DNA of 39,918 nt from a virus. Of this stretch, positions 1-9,039 are shown piece by piece. The DNA lies in IMG/VR virus record IMGVR_UViG_3300044974_000026, positions 1 to 39,918 of that record; one strand, written 5' to 3'. The notes under the pieces were generated by a model. The model was not told the DNA's origin, searched no databases, and worked only from the letters and a program-made list of their open reading frames with translations. The stretch's first letter is position 1. The number at the start of each line of letters is the position of its first letter. The position numbers and the translations under genes were made by a program.

Positions 1-243
1 CTGTTCTTTAGCAGCATTAACATTTACTTTAGGCTTTTTAGCCTCAGCACGCTTTGTGTCAACAGCATCGCTGGCTTTCTTAAGTTCAACTCTAAGTTTT
101 TCTAATGCTGCTTTTGCTTTTTTAAACTGCGCACTACTTGGACTGGCGCTTTTAATAATCTGCTCATTTTGATAAATGGCAGTTCCGATAACTCGTACTG
201 CTTCTTCTGGGGTTTCAAAATCTTTAGAATAACGCTCTGCCAT
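1..243 (-). CDS. Virion-associated protein, N-terminal part (cut by window edge)
   Basis: The ATG is at 243, immediately after the TAA of the preceding gene (TAAATG), and the frame is open to base 1, giving 81 codons. The visible part is a charged, probably helical region rich in Lys, Ala and Glu, running into a Lys/Ala/Val linker at the edge. It lies at the end of the terminase-portal-giant protein series and is co-directional with it. The open frame at the right edge (38964-39918) begins in a similar low-complexity Lys/Gly/Asp linker and lacks a start, so the two are probably halves of one internal virion protein. Joining base 1 directly to base 39918 does not keep the frame. Function unknown. 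Confidence 0.7.
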   Translation of the reverse strand, partial: MAERYSKDFETPEEAVRVIGTAIYQNEQIIKSASPSSAQFKKAKAALEKLRVELKKASDAVDTKRAEAKKPKVNVNAAKEQ

Positions 244-639
244 TTAAATCGCCTTCGCCCTTCTAACATCCTGCAATACCTCGTTATAGATAGCATCTAG
301 GTAACGGTTCTCTTGCTGTGTGCGAAACTCTGGGGTTTGTTGCACCATTTCAGTAACGGCAGCCTGACGACCAGCAACATCTGTTTGAGCAGATTGGTTG
401 AGGAACATGCTGATAGCCTTAGTGCGCTCAGCACCTACGGCATTACGACCAAGGATTTGGTTGTAGATGTTCTGGACATAAGCCTCGGCATCTTGGCTAG
501 TAAACTGTGGACCCTTGGGTACATTGCCACCCATGGTGGAGTACTTCTCAAGAAGTGCTGCAAGGTCTACACCACCAGCAGGTTTACCTGTTCCAGCAGG
601 TGTGCCTGATTCTGTCTTAGGCTTTTTGTCTGTTGACAT
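244..639 (-). CDS. Small virion-operon protein, 131 aa
   Basis: The ATG at 639 overlaps the stop of the 1945-aa gene by one base (TAATG), so translation is probably coupled. The first 40 residues are polar and Gly/Pro/Lys rich. The rest is helical, with a segment around residues 50-75 (AEAYVQNIYNQILGR) of the kind found in phage virion-associated helical proteins. No catalytic motif is visible. From its place among head genes it is likely an internal or head-associated protein, but I do not recognise a named family. Confidence 0.75.
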   Translation of the reverse strand: MSTDKKPKTESGTPAGTGKPAGGVDLAALLEKYSTMGGNVPKGPQFTSQDAEAYVQNIYNQILGRNAVGAERTKAISMFLNQSAQTDVAGRQAAVTEMVQQTPEFRTQQENRYLDAIYNEVLQDVRRAKAI

Positions 640-3600
640 TAAACTACCACCGTATCATTAATGAAGTAACGATTAAGGAATTGTTCAAACTCTGGACTTT
701 CAGCAATTAATTGTTGTTTAACTTGGTCAAGTACATAAACAATATCTTTATTGCTTTGAGCCGATAACATTGCAGACCCACCAGCAGCATCACGCTGTTT
801 AAGTATGAAAGCAATCTGGTCACGGGCATCAAGGTATGTAGCCATAGCCTTGACAACTGGGCGGTCACCATTTTGTGCCATCCAGTTCTTGTCGCTTAGA
901 GCCTTCTTTAGTACAAGCGCACGGCGCTCATACTTACCACGGTCTGGTGAGATGTACTCTGAATACCAGTCAAAGTTTTCTTCTGCCTGCGCACGAGTCC
1001 ATAGTTGCTTAGCGCCATTAATCATTTCCATGCGTGGGTCATCATCGGAAACGATGCCGTTCTGAATCTTGTATGCGTTAATCTGACCCATTAGTGAGTT
1101 GAACTGAGTCCAACCACGCTTGATGTTTGCATCGCGTAGCAATTCTTCAGGGCTGCGATTCTGGCGGTATGTGTTCTTTGAGCCAGGATATGCACCTTGG
1201 CGGTACTGCCATTGATATGCAGCCTGACTGAAAGTGTATTGACCATCAAAGTCATTAGCCAAGAAACCAATGAGTTCTGGGTTATCTGAGGCTTCAGCCT
1301 CTGCCATAAGCCCACGGAATCTCTTAAGGTTCTTAACTGTATCCATGTTAGCCTCAAGGCTGCCAGGTGACTTAGAAAGGCTAACCGTAGCCTCAAAGTA
1401 ATCTGGGTACATCTCAAGGAATCTAGCCTCTGCCTCGCCTGGACCGTATTGATTTAGGAACTGGCGGTATGTCTGTTGGTAGAAGTCCATCTCTGGGCTA
1501 ATAGCAACTGGCATCGTGATAGAACTGAACGCACGAAGCATGAAGAACTTGTTTGTCTTGTCAGTAATCTCTTGCAATGTAGGCTCATCTGTGCGCTTAC
1601 CACTGTTGTAGTTGTAAGCCTCATAGCGAAGCATCTGATTGAAGGTACGGACATACAGTTCATCCTGTGTCCACATAGAGCGTAGACGGCGGAAGGCTGC
1701 TGGTGCAAATAAATCTGTTGCAGTCTGTGGCATGCCTGCAGGGAAGAATGGTTTAAACGCTTCCTCAAGTTCTGGGCGATTGCGCAGAATCAAGTAGGTT
1801 GGTAGCACTGCATAAGGACCAAATCCTGGGTTACCAGGCTGTCCTTGGGTAATAACATCTAGTGATGACAGTGGAATATTGACTGTCTTAAACGCATTAT
1901 TGGCAACTTCACGCCACTGCTTAGGCAGTGAATCAATGAAGCCTTGTGGAACCTGAATGACTAGGTTAGCCATACGCTCACCTGCTAAATCCTTAGCATC
2001 GGTAACGCGGTTTCCATCTTGGTCAATAACTGTCTGACCATTTACAAGTTGTGCAATGGTACGACCTGCGGTGGCTACAGCCTGTGGATTCTCAGCCACA
2101 ATGCCTGACCAACGCTTTGCAGTGTTTTCAAATGCTGCATAGAACGGGAACAGCAACTGCATTACTTGGCTAGATGAAGCACGGGTACGGCGTACAATCG
2201 TAAACAAAGTACGCTCTACCTCACGGCGTGAATCTTCTCTAGCGCCACGAATGGCAGAGTTGATTTCTTCAGCAGTAAGTTTCTCTGTGCCCTTGGCAGC
2301 AGCAATGTTCTCTATGTTTACCTTGACCTGACGGTTGTAGGTTGCTCTAGCCAATGGATGGCGAGCAAATACATCTTCAGGTAGTGAACCTAGGAAGCGC
2401 ATTACACGGCGGTTAAAGGTATCAATGAGGCGTTCTTGGTCGCGGAATTCTTTGCTTGTTGTAACAAGAAGTCCGTTAATATCTGGCAGGTTCTCTGGGT
2501 TATCACCGAAGCGATTACGCAGATAGTTCTGTAGTTCCCCACCTGAAAGTGGCTTACCATCTGGACCTGCTGTGCTAAAGAATAGGGCTGTTTCTTCATC
2601 AGGCAAGTAGAGTTTAACTGCTCCACGAGTGATGTTAATTTTCTCTAGCAAGTCCTCGTCTAACTCTCCACCCTTAAGCGCTGTCAAGCCAAAGGCTTGG
2701 CGAGGTGTGGTGTATGTATCGTTAGCGTATAGACGACCCTGTGAGTTGCGAGTCAACCAACCAAGAATATCTTGGTCTGTTTCACCATCAAGAATCTTGC
2801 GAACAATAGGGTCCATGATTCCTGTTTCAGGGTCACGGAAGTGCATGTTCAAAACATTTGACCAAGCCTCAAAGTAGCGTGGGTCATTGTTCTTAACTGT
2901 GCTTACTGTGCGAGCGCCAATACCAGTTGAGAAAGCCATTTCTTGTGTACCAATCATGGCGTTCCAAGTATCTTCAGCAGATGTGCGACCCATAAACCAT
3001 GTCGCATCTTGGAATACTTCTGGTACTTCGTAGTTATAGCCTTCTGCCTCAATGTTCATGAAGCCATAACCAGTGCGCTGTTTAATAGCGTTTGATTCAG
3101 CACGACCAATCCGTGCGTTTAAACGACTGGAGATGTCATCAAGATACGCATGTGACATGGTGTAGAGGCGAGCCAAGTTTTCAGCAGCATCTTCCACGCC
3201 ATTGTTAATCATGGCATCTACATTTTCCTTGGTGTAGTAAGGAGATACTGGTGCTTCTTGACGGCGTAAAGCCTTACGAGCAGCAGTACGAGCAAGACGG
3301 CGTTGCTTGGCTGTAGCCATTGGCTGGTCAAGCATTGGCAAATCTTCAGCAGCCTGAATTGCTGCACGCTCTTGCATTTGTGTAATTGAGCGTTCAACAG
3401 AGCGCTTACGCCCTGCGGATGCTACTGCCTCTGGTAGAACGATATTAGATACTCCACCAGCAAGTGCATCATCTTGTACGACTGCACGACCAAAACCTTT
3501 TTCACGCATGTACTTGGTTACAGGGTCATTAGAATCTTGCCAACCCTTTGACTTAACCCATGCTTTGTAATTTGCAGACTTGCCACCGAAGGCAGCCTCA

Positions 3601-6476
3601 CGCAAATCTACTGGGACATCTGCCCACTTGGTTAGATACAAAGCCTCGCCATATACACGAACTGGCTGTGGTTTGTTCATCGTGCCTTGTACACGGAATA
3701 CTGAACGGCGGAATAACTCAGGTTCTACCTTGAGTACACCTTCTTCGGCTAGGCGAATCTGGTTCCAATCAAGAGATTCAACCTTGCGCCATCCGCTTGG
3801 AGTACGCATTTCAACAATCTTGCCCGCGTTCTTAGCAGCAATCATGTCTGTTAGTAAGTTATCTGCAGCCTCATCAAGAGTTGCAGCACGGCGTTCTGCT
3901 GAACGCTCTGCGCTACCTGCACGCTTGATAATTGCTTTCTGCTCATCAATGGTTTGCTGTAATAGGTTTACATCCCATTGTGTCTGACCAGCACGGCGTA
4001 ATTCTTTTTGTGCTTGAGTAAGATTATCTTGCGCTTCACGCAAAGTCTTACGAGCCTTAGTTAAACTTGCTCCAACATCACCTATTTTTCCGGGGCGACC
4101 TGTTGGTGTCTGTAGATAATTCTCAGCAGAATGTGTAGTAAATCCAGTTGAATAACGAGCAGCGATTGATGGCGATGCTGATGTTGCAAGCACTCGTGCT
4201 TCATCAAGTTTAAACGCTGCATCTGGGCTGCCATGATAAAGAGTCACAGACTCTAAATCTGCAAGCACACCACGAAGGGTACGAATCTCATCTTCAGCAG
4301 TAAGTGGTCCAACATCTGGAGTAAGGCGTACTCTAAATACATCGTTTTCTAAATCACGGATGCGGTCCGATACAGCCTTAGCAAGTTGCTTACGGCTCAT
4401 GTCAATAGAGCGTAGTTTGTCTACCTCAGACATGAAGGCGTATTGCATGGTTGGAATGTCGTCTAAGCGACCAGCCATAACATTTACTTGGTCAATAAGG
4501 CGGTTAAAACCAACTTTGCGGTTAGCAAAGAAACGCTTTACGCCTTCTGAACCACCTGCTGCAACCATTGCTGGTAGGGCAAAGCCCTTAGCCAACATAG
4601 ATAGTTGCGCTTCTGTAATGTTACGAACTGTGTAACCAAGGCGCATAAGCACCGAAGTCTTGAAAATATCATTAATGGTTGCTAGGGCAGATAGACCCTT
4701 TTGTGTGCGGAAGGTTAAGTCCTCAACATTAAGTCCATCTAGGATGCCAGGAAGGATTCTTTCGTGAGAATCAATGGCATGCTTTAGTTTACGCAAGTCT
4801 GCGATAATGACGGTGTTTGCTGACTCACGCTGTAGAACTGGCGCAATGGCATGAACTACCTGACCGTTTTCTAGATAAGAAACAAAGCCTTGGTCGCGGT
4901 GCTGCTTGATGCGAGATGCACGGCGATAGTCAAAGATTGCATACAACTTATCAATAGTTTGCTGGTCATAGTTTGGGAACAAGGTAGCCAAAGCAACCTT
5001 TTCTGCCTGCTGGATAATTGCATTGCGCTCGCCAGTTGAGGCAGCAGCAAGGTATCTATCCGCAAATCCAGCGCCTGCTGCGCCAAAGCGACCTGCTGAA
5101 AGTTCATTTGCTTCACGCAAGAAGGCGTTAAACTCCACATAGGAATCGCCATCGTTGACATTGAATACACCGCTTGGCATTTCTTTTGTAAAGAAATTAA
5201 CTACCTTAACGATTGGATGAAGGCTGGTCTTTTGGAAAGTTACGCTATCTGCTTCAGCAAATACTGCCTGTGCTTTGGAGCGTGACTTCTGAGCCAGTTT
5301 ACCTTCCCAAGGTCCACGGCTAAATCCATACTTTAATTGACCGCCTGTGCGGGCTGTGTTGAGAGCCTCTGCAAAACGCTGGTCATAAGCATCACTTGCT
5401 TCATCAGTAAGTTTAGTGATGTAGTCGCCAGCAGCCTTGTTGTACTCAGGTGATGTAAGTAAATCTCCATCTGTCTTACCCTCAAGGTATTGACGATGTT
5501 GGTGTGGCACATCGCTGAGATTGTTCATGACAAGTGCAACTTCAGGCTCTTGTGATGCAATCTTGGATACTGATTCAGCATCGCGGTACATAACAGCACG
5601 GAAAGTATCTACAACATCCTGCTCTGTCTGGGCACGACCAAAGAGGTATGCCATGGCATCAGGGTTTGTAACTTTCTTCTTGCGCCAGTATTCATACTGT
5701 TCACGAGCATTGCTGTTTGCAAGAAAATTAATATCTGTAAGTCCTTCACCCTTGCCTTCAAGGGCTTGGGTAAGGATGTTGTTTAAACGCTCCTCAGTCA
5801 TTGCAAACTTGCCAAATACTGCACGGGCTGTCTTACCAGAAATCTGGTCAAGCATTGGTGCCTTGGCTGCAATGACAGCGCCTTTGCCAATAAATCCAGC
5901 AAAGGTTAGTGGGTCAACGATTGTTGATGCTGTAATGTCTTGCACACCAGATAGGAACTTTCCAATGTACTGGTTGCTAAACGCAGCATCTCTGTCCTCC
6001 TGGTTGAAAATATCAAAACCAGCAGAGAGAAATCTAAGGTTGTTATCTGTCCACTCTTGGAACCAACCACTCTTATCTCCTACGGTACGACCTGGAGAAA
6101 GAACAGAAAGGGTTGCCTGTCCAAGAGAAATGTTTTCTTTTTCACGCTCTACACGAAGTGTGTAATCTGCGTAAGACTCACCTGGAGCCTTAAATTTGTT
6201 ATACATAAATGGCTGGTCAAGGATGGCTTCTACACCCTGACGGCGTGCTTTTCCGCCTAATTCGTATGATGCTTCACCAACGGCAAGTAATCCACCAACA
6301 GCAGCACGAACTGGTGTTGATGCAACCTTAACGGTGTTCTTTACGAAGTTAACGCCATCTATGTACCACGGGTCATCGTTGCTACCCGCAGTTGCAATGT
6401 CTTTAAATAGTCCTGGCAAGCCTGTGAAGTCAACTGCTGACTTCGCCATTTTGCCTAGGTTATCAATCCAACTCAC
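639..6476 (-). CDS. Giant virion-associated protein, 1945 aa, with ART-like segment
   Basis: Very long single frame starting at a GTG that overlaps the previous stop (GTGA), with GAAGG upstream. It sits two genes after portal, where phages often place internal or ejected head proteins. The N-terminal 250 residues hold hydrophobic stretches and a DPLTFAG motif I associate with large phage internal proteins. Near residue 745 is LYHGSP and near 940 is VYGEALYLT, resembling the first two motifs of ADP-ribosyltransferase folds, separated by a coiled-coil-like insert (about 798-880) rich in Lys, Glu, Gln and Arg. The C-terminal 600 residues are aromatic and helical. I see no phage RNA polymerase motifs, although N4 carries a similarly large virion polymerase. 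Four GTTTAAAC sites lie inside. Function is inferred; the ART resemblance is tentative. Confidence 0.85.
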   Translation of the reverse strand: MSWIDNLGKMAKSAVDFTGLPGLFKDIATAGSNDDPWYIDGVNFVKNTVKVASTPVRAAVGGLLAVGEASYELGGKARRQGVEAILDQPFMYNKFKAPGESYADYTLRVEREKENISLGQATLSVLSPGRTVGDKSGWFQEWTDNNLRFLSAGFDIFNQEDRDAAFSNQYIGKFLSGVQDITASTIVDPLTFAGFIGKGAVIAAKAPMLDQISGKTARAVFGKFAMTEERLNNILTQALEGKGEGLTDINFLANSNAREQYEYWRKKKVTNPDAMAYLFGRAQTEQDVVDTFRAVMYRDAESVSKIASQEPEVALVMNNLSDVPHQHRQYLEGKTDGDLLTSPEYNKAAGDYITKLTDEASDAYDQRFAEALNTARTGGQLKYGFSRGPWEGKLAQKSRSKAQAVFAEADSVTFQKTSLHPIVKVVNFFTKEMPSGVFNVNDGDSYVEFNAFLREANELSAGRFGAAGAGFADRYLAAASTGERNAIIQQAEKVALATLFPNYDQQTIDKLYAIFDYRRASRIKQHRDQGFVSYLENGQVVHAIAPVLQRESANTVIIADLRKLKHAIDSHERILPGILDGLNVEDLTFRTQKGLSALATINDIFKTSVLMRLGYTVRNITEAQLSMLAKGFALPAMVAAGGSEGVKRFFANRKVGFNRLIDQVNVMAGRLDDIPTMQYAFMSEVDKLRSIDMSRKQLAKAVSDRIRDLENDVFRVRLTPDVGPLTAEDEIRTLRGVLADLESVTLYHGSPDAAFKLDEARVLATSASPSIAARYSTGFTTHSAENYLQTPTGRPGKIGDVGASLTKARKTLREAQDNLTQAQKELRRAGQTQWDVNLLQQTIDEQKAIIKRAGSAERSAERRAATLDEAADNLLTDMIAAKNAGKIVEMRTPSGWRKVESLDWNQIRLAEEGVLKVEPELFRRSVFRVQGTMNKPQPVRVYGEALYLTKWADVPVDLREAAFGGKSANYKAWVKSKGWQDSNDPVTKYMREKGFGRAVVQDDALAGGVSNIVLPEAVASAGRKRSVERSITQMQERAAIQAAEDLPMLDQPMATAKQRRLARTAARKALRRQEAPVSPYYTKENVDAMINNGVEDAAENLARLYTMSHAYLDDISSRLNARIGRAESNAIKQRTGYGFMNIEAEGYNYEVPEVFQDATWFMGRTSAEDTWNAMIGTQEMAFSTGIGARTVSTVKNNDPRYFEAWSNVLNMHFRDPETGIMDPIVRKILDGETDQDILGWLTRNSQGRLYANDTYTTPRQAFGLTALKGGELDEDLLEKINITRGAVKLYLPDEETALFFSTAGPDGKPLSGGELQNYLRNRFGDNPENLPDINGLLVTTSKEFRDQERLIDTFNRRVMRFLGSLPEDVFARHPLARATYNRQVKVNIENIAAAKGTEKLTAEEINSAIRGAREDSRREVERTLFTIVRRTRASSSQVMQLLFPFYAAFENTAKRWSGIVAENPQAVATAGRTIAQLVNGQTVIDQDGNRVTDAKDLAGERMANLVIQVPQGFIDSLPKQWREVANNAFKTVNIPLSSLDVITQGQPGNPGFGPYAVLPTYLILRNRPELEEAFKPFFPAGMPQTATDLFAPAAFRRLRSMWTQDELYVRTFNQMLRYEAYNYNSGKRTDEPTLQEITDKTNKFFMLRAFSSITMPVAISPEMDFYQQTYRQFLNQYGPGEAEARFLEMYPDYFEATVSLSKSPGSLEANMDTVKNLKRFRGLMAEAEASDNPELIGFLANDFDGQYTFSQAAYQWQYRQGAYPGSKNTYRQNRSPEELLRDANIKRGWTQFNSLMGQINAYKIQNGIVSDDDPRMEMINGAKQLWTRAQAEENFDWYSEYISPDRGKYERRALVLKKALSDKNWMAQNGDRPVVKAMATYLDARDQIAFILKQRDAAGGSAMLSAQSNKDIVYVLDQVKQQLIAESPEFEQFLNRYFINDTVVV

Positions 6477-6928
6477 TCTAAGCCTTCAACCTGACTACGG
6501 ATGTAGCGATACCAGTTGCGAGTTGCATTAGAGGCGCGTGGTGATTCTGCAACCTTTGCATAAAACGGTAGGTATGCAGCAAGTTGAGCAATATCTTGGT
6601 TGTTCTGTGCTTTAAGCATGGCAGGTGCTGCCATAACTTCTTCGCCTGCGTTAGGTCCAAGCGCTCCACCAGTGTCAACGCCTTCTTCAGGATACTGGGT
6701 TGGAGCATCTAGTGGAACAATTCCGTCTAAAGAAATCTTTGGCATGGCACCTTGCGCTGCATACGATGGTTTGTTGGCGGTATTTTCTCCAGCCATCGGC
6801 TGTGATGTTTGCAGTTCATAAAAATCTTGTGCATTATCAATACCTGCTGCATATCGTGCAGGTTGTCCATTAGTTCCAGCACCACCTGTGCCAGATACTA
6901 GGAAGTTATTTTCTTTTGCCTTTGCCAT
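6473..6928 (-). CDS. Virion-operon protein, 151 aa, unknown function
   Basis: ATG at 6928; its TGA overlaps the GTG of the giant protein. The first 110 residues are low-complexity (Gly, Ala, Pro, Asn). The last 40 are helical and end in an aromatic/Arg-rich segment (NATRNWYRYIRSQVEG). No domain recognised. The position between portal and the giant protein suggests a head-associated or assembly role. Confidence 0.75.
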   Translation of the reverse strand: MAKAKENNFLVSGTGGAGTNGQPARYAAGIDNAQDFYELQTSQPMAGENTANKPSYAAQGAMPKISLDGIVPLDAPTQYPEEGVDTGGALGPNAGEEVMAAPAMLKAQNNQDIAQLAAYLPFYAKVAESPRASNATRNWYRYIRSQVEGLE

Positions 6929-7026
6929 GATTACCTTTCGCTATAAGAGCGCATTTAAATTTTAATGAGCAGTTTCTCCACATGCTCAGGTGGGCGCTGG
7001 CAGCGATACCGAGCGCTATTCTTTGA

Positions 7027-7191
7027 TTACTTGCTGCGTGAACCGCGAGTTCCGCTTGGATTGCTTGAGAAATAAGTCTTTCCACCCTTTGAGGAAGCCT
7101 TCTTAGCCATAAGTGGCTTCATTGTGTTTGGCTTTCCTGCTGAACCTTGGTTTGCTGGCTTCTTGCCTGCTGCCTTCTTCATTTTCTTCAT
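7027..7191 (-). CDS. Lysine-rich 54-aa microprotein
   Basis: Short frame with a very good ribosome binding site (GGAGGTGA about 5 bases before the ATG at 7191). It begins MKKMKKAAGKKP and stays Lys/Ser/Gly/Ala rich to the end, with no acidic residues. It lies 13 bases after the portal stop, on the same strand. Basic microproteins like this recur near the head genes of this genome (33914-34519). It may bind DNA or be a minor virion component; function unknown. Confidence 0.65.
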   Translation of the reverse strand: MKKMKKAAGKKPANQGSAGKPNTMKPLMAKKASSKGGKTYFSSNPSGTRGSRSK

Positions 7192-7204
7192 ATCGTCACC
7201 TCCC

Positions 7205-9025
7205 CTACGCTACTGGTAGTCGTCTGACGAGGGAAGCCTGAAGATTAGGTTCACCTCTTTGGGTTAAACTTGCAAGTAGTGATTGAACATCTGGGCGACC
7301 GCCAGGAGCAATCTGTCCTGGGGCGACACCAACCATGCGACCTGTAGCACTTAGACCTTCAGGAAGTTGCCCCGCACCTGGCGGGACCGCACCTGGTTGC
7401 CCAAGCATGTCGGGACTTACTGCTTCAGGGGTCATCGCGCCAGGTGGGGGAGTCTGAGGCTGAAACGCATCAGATACTGCCTTTTCAATAGAGGCACCCT
7501 TCTGGCGTTCGTTTATGACTGTAGACAACTTGTACAAAATGTCTGATGGGTCTTGTCCCTGTGAAGCAAGTGCTGGAATTGCTTGTGCATAAGAAGCGAT
7601 AGCCTGCTTCATTGCATCACGCAAATCCTCTGTGTCAACCTTTTCTTCTTCTTGTGTTGCATTGAAGGAGAAAGGCATTTGACGGCGTAGGAAGTCACGG
7701 GAAATTAATTTATCTCCACGAGCCTGTAGACCAAAGACCAATGCACGGTTCGGGTCAAGTCCTGCCATCAAACCATACTGAACATCAACAGTGTAGTCAC
7801 CGTCAATGTCGCGGGATGGTTTGTATTTAATTGAGTATGGAACTCCGTTGCGTGTACCACGCAATTCTTTTTCCATAGTTCCAAAAACATTTTCGTCAAC
7901 TTTGAGCGCAAGCCCAAGAAGTTCTACGAAGGCACGAGCAAACATTGCATGGGCTGTCTTGATTTGTGTATCAAATCCACCCATCAAAGCCTGTACGCCA
8001 CGACCTGTGACGATGGAGGCATCAATGTTTCCTGTGCGGGATTCTGGGTATCGTGACCCTAGGCGCAGTTCTCCTTCAAGTACCTGCTGCTGTGCAAAAG
8101 CACCTGCTGGTATCTCAATAGGCAATCTGCGAACATCTGAAGGTCGTTCAGTTCTAATAACAGCATCTGGTCCAAAGGCTAACTCATTTACATCTTGAGG
8201 GGCTACGAGGGGTGCTTGAACCGCTTTAGTCGCTGCTTCAAGAGATAGAAGCGCATAGCGAGCCTTAGCAACCTGAATTGCAAGAACATCGTCAAATTGA
8301 CCTCGCGTTTCGCCATCCAAGGATGGTCGCTTAACAACGCGAACAAGACATTCACCAATCGGATTAGCCGTGCGGTCAATGACGATATTGTTTCTTTGAG
8401 GGACAAAAAGAATATCTTGGTCTTTGTCATGATAACGAACAATCTCCAACATTGAGTCTGTAGAATCTTTGTCATACAGTAAATGTGCATACTCTGGGTA
8501 TGCGCTCATCAATTCAGCCAATGGCTTCTTGATGCGCTGGTACATGCCATGTACTTTGCCGAATCTGTCAATGATTGGGTAGCATCCATAGGAATCCATG
8601 AAGCGGATGCGTGGCATGTTGTTTTCTAAATCAACTTCAACCTGAGCAGGTACGAATCCATAGGATACATAACGGTCTGCTGCAGTAAACATCTGACTTT
8701 GTAAATCAGAGAAGTCAACATAAGAGTTAACGATTTCTTCGCGCTTATCAGCCTTCTTGCGTTCTTTGTCAGACACCATAGATGGTGAATTGCAGTTAAA
8801 TGCAGGCAAAGGTGCAATAACTTCTGATAAGTCACGGGCTGAGATGTCAACCATATTCGCAACGATTGGGTTCTCAAACGGACCGTCTGGGAACAAATCT
8901 GGGTATACATCGCGCATACGACCTTTACGAACAAGAAGTACTTGTTCCATGCGGGTGTCACGGTCAGAGTACAACTGGCGGTAGCGCTCATAGTTGTTTT
9001 TAATCTCGTCAAGCGAAAGTGGCAC
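7205..9025 (-). CDS. Portal protein
   Basis: Forms the dodecameric ring at the capsid vertex through which DNA enters and leaves. About 606 aa, normal for a portal, directly downstream of terminase as usual. The N-terminal 60 residues are charged helices, the middle is the mixed alpha/beta stem/wing region, and the C-terminal 90 residues are Pro/Gly/Gln-rich and probably disordered. I chose the GTG at 9025 because AGGAGG lies five bases before it; an in-frame GTG two codons upstream overlaps that Shine-Dalgarno sequence. The assignment rests on size, composition and neighbours more than on a short motif. Confidence 0.85.
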   Translation of the reverse strand: MPLSLDEIKNNYERYRQLYSDRDTRMEQVLLVRKGRMRDVYPDLFPDGPFENPIVANMVDISARDLSEVIAPLPAFNCNSPSMVSDKERKKADKREEIVNSYVDFSDLQSQMFTAADRYVSYGFVPAQVEVDLENNMPRIRFMDSYGCYPIIDRFGKVHGMYQRIKKPLAELMSAYPEYAHLLYDKDSTDSMLEIVRYHDKDQDILFVPQRNNIVIDRTANPIGECLVRVVKRPSLDGETRGQFDDVLAIQVAKARYALLSLEAATKAVQAPLVAPQDVNELAFGPDAVIRTERPSDVRRLPIEIPAGAFAQQQVLEGELRLGSRYPESRTGNIDASIVTGRGVQALMGGFDTQIKTAHAMFARAFVELLGLALKVDENVFGTMEKELRGTRNGVPYSIKYKPSRDIDGDYTVDVQYGLMAGLDPNRALVFGLQARGDKLISRDFLRRQMPFSFNATQEEEKVDTEDLRDAMKQAIASYAQAIPALASQGQDPSDILYKLSTVINERQKGASIEKAVSDAFQPQTPPPGAMTPEAVSPDMLGQPGAVPPGAGQLPEGLSATGRMVGVAPGQIAPGGRPDVQSLLASLTQRGEPNLQASLVRRLPVA

Positions 9026-9039
9026 ACCCACCTCCTGTT

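Noticed and set aside
5521-6165. 214-codon plus-strand frame opposite the giant protein
   Set aside because: Shadow of the 1945-aa gene: low-complexity Ser/Arg/Cys text and no ribosome site.
639-6476. Virion RNA polymerase or tape measure
   Set aside because: No single-subunit polymerase motifs seen, and the position beside portal with no tail-tube context does not fit a tape measure.
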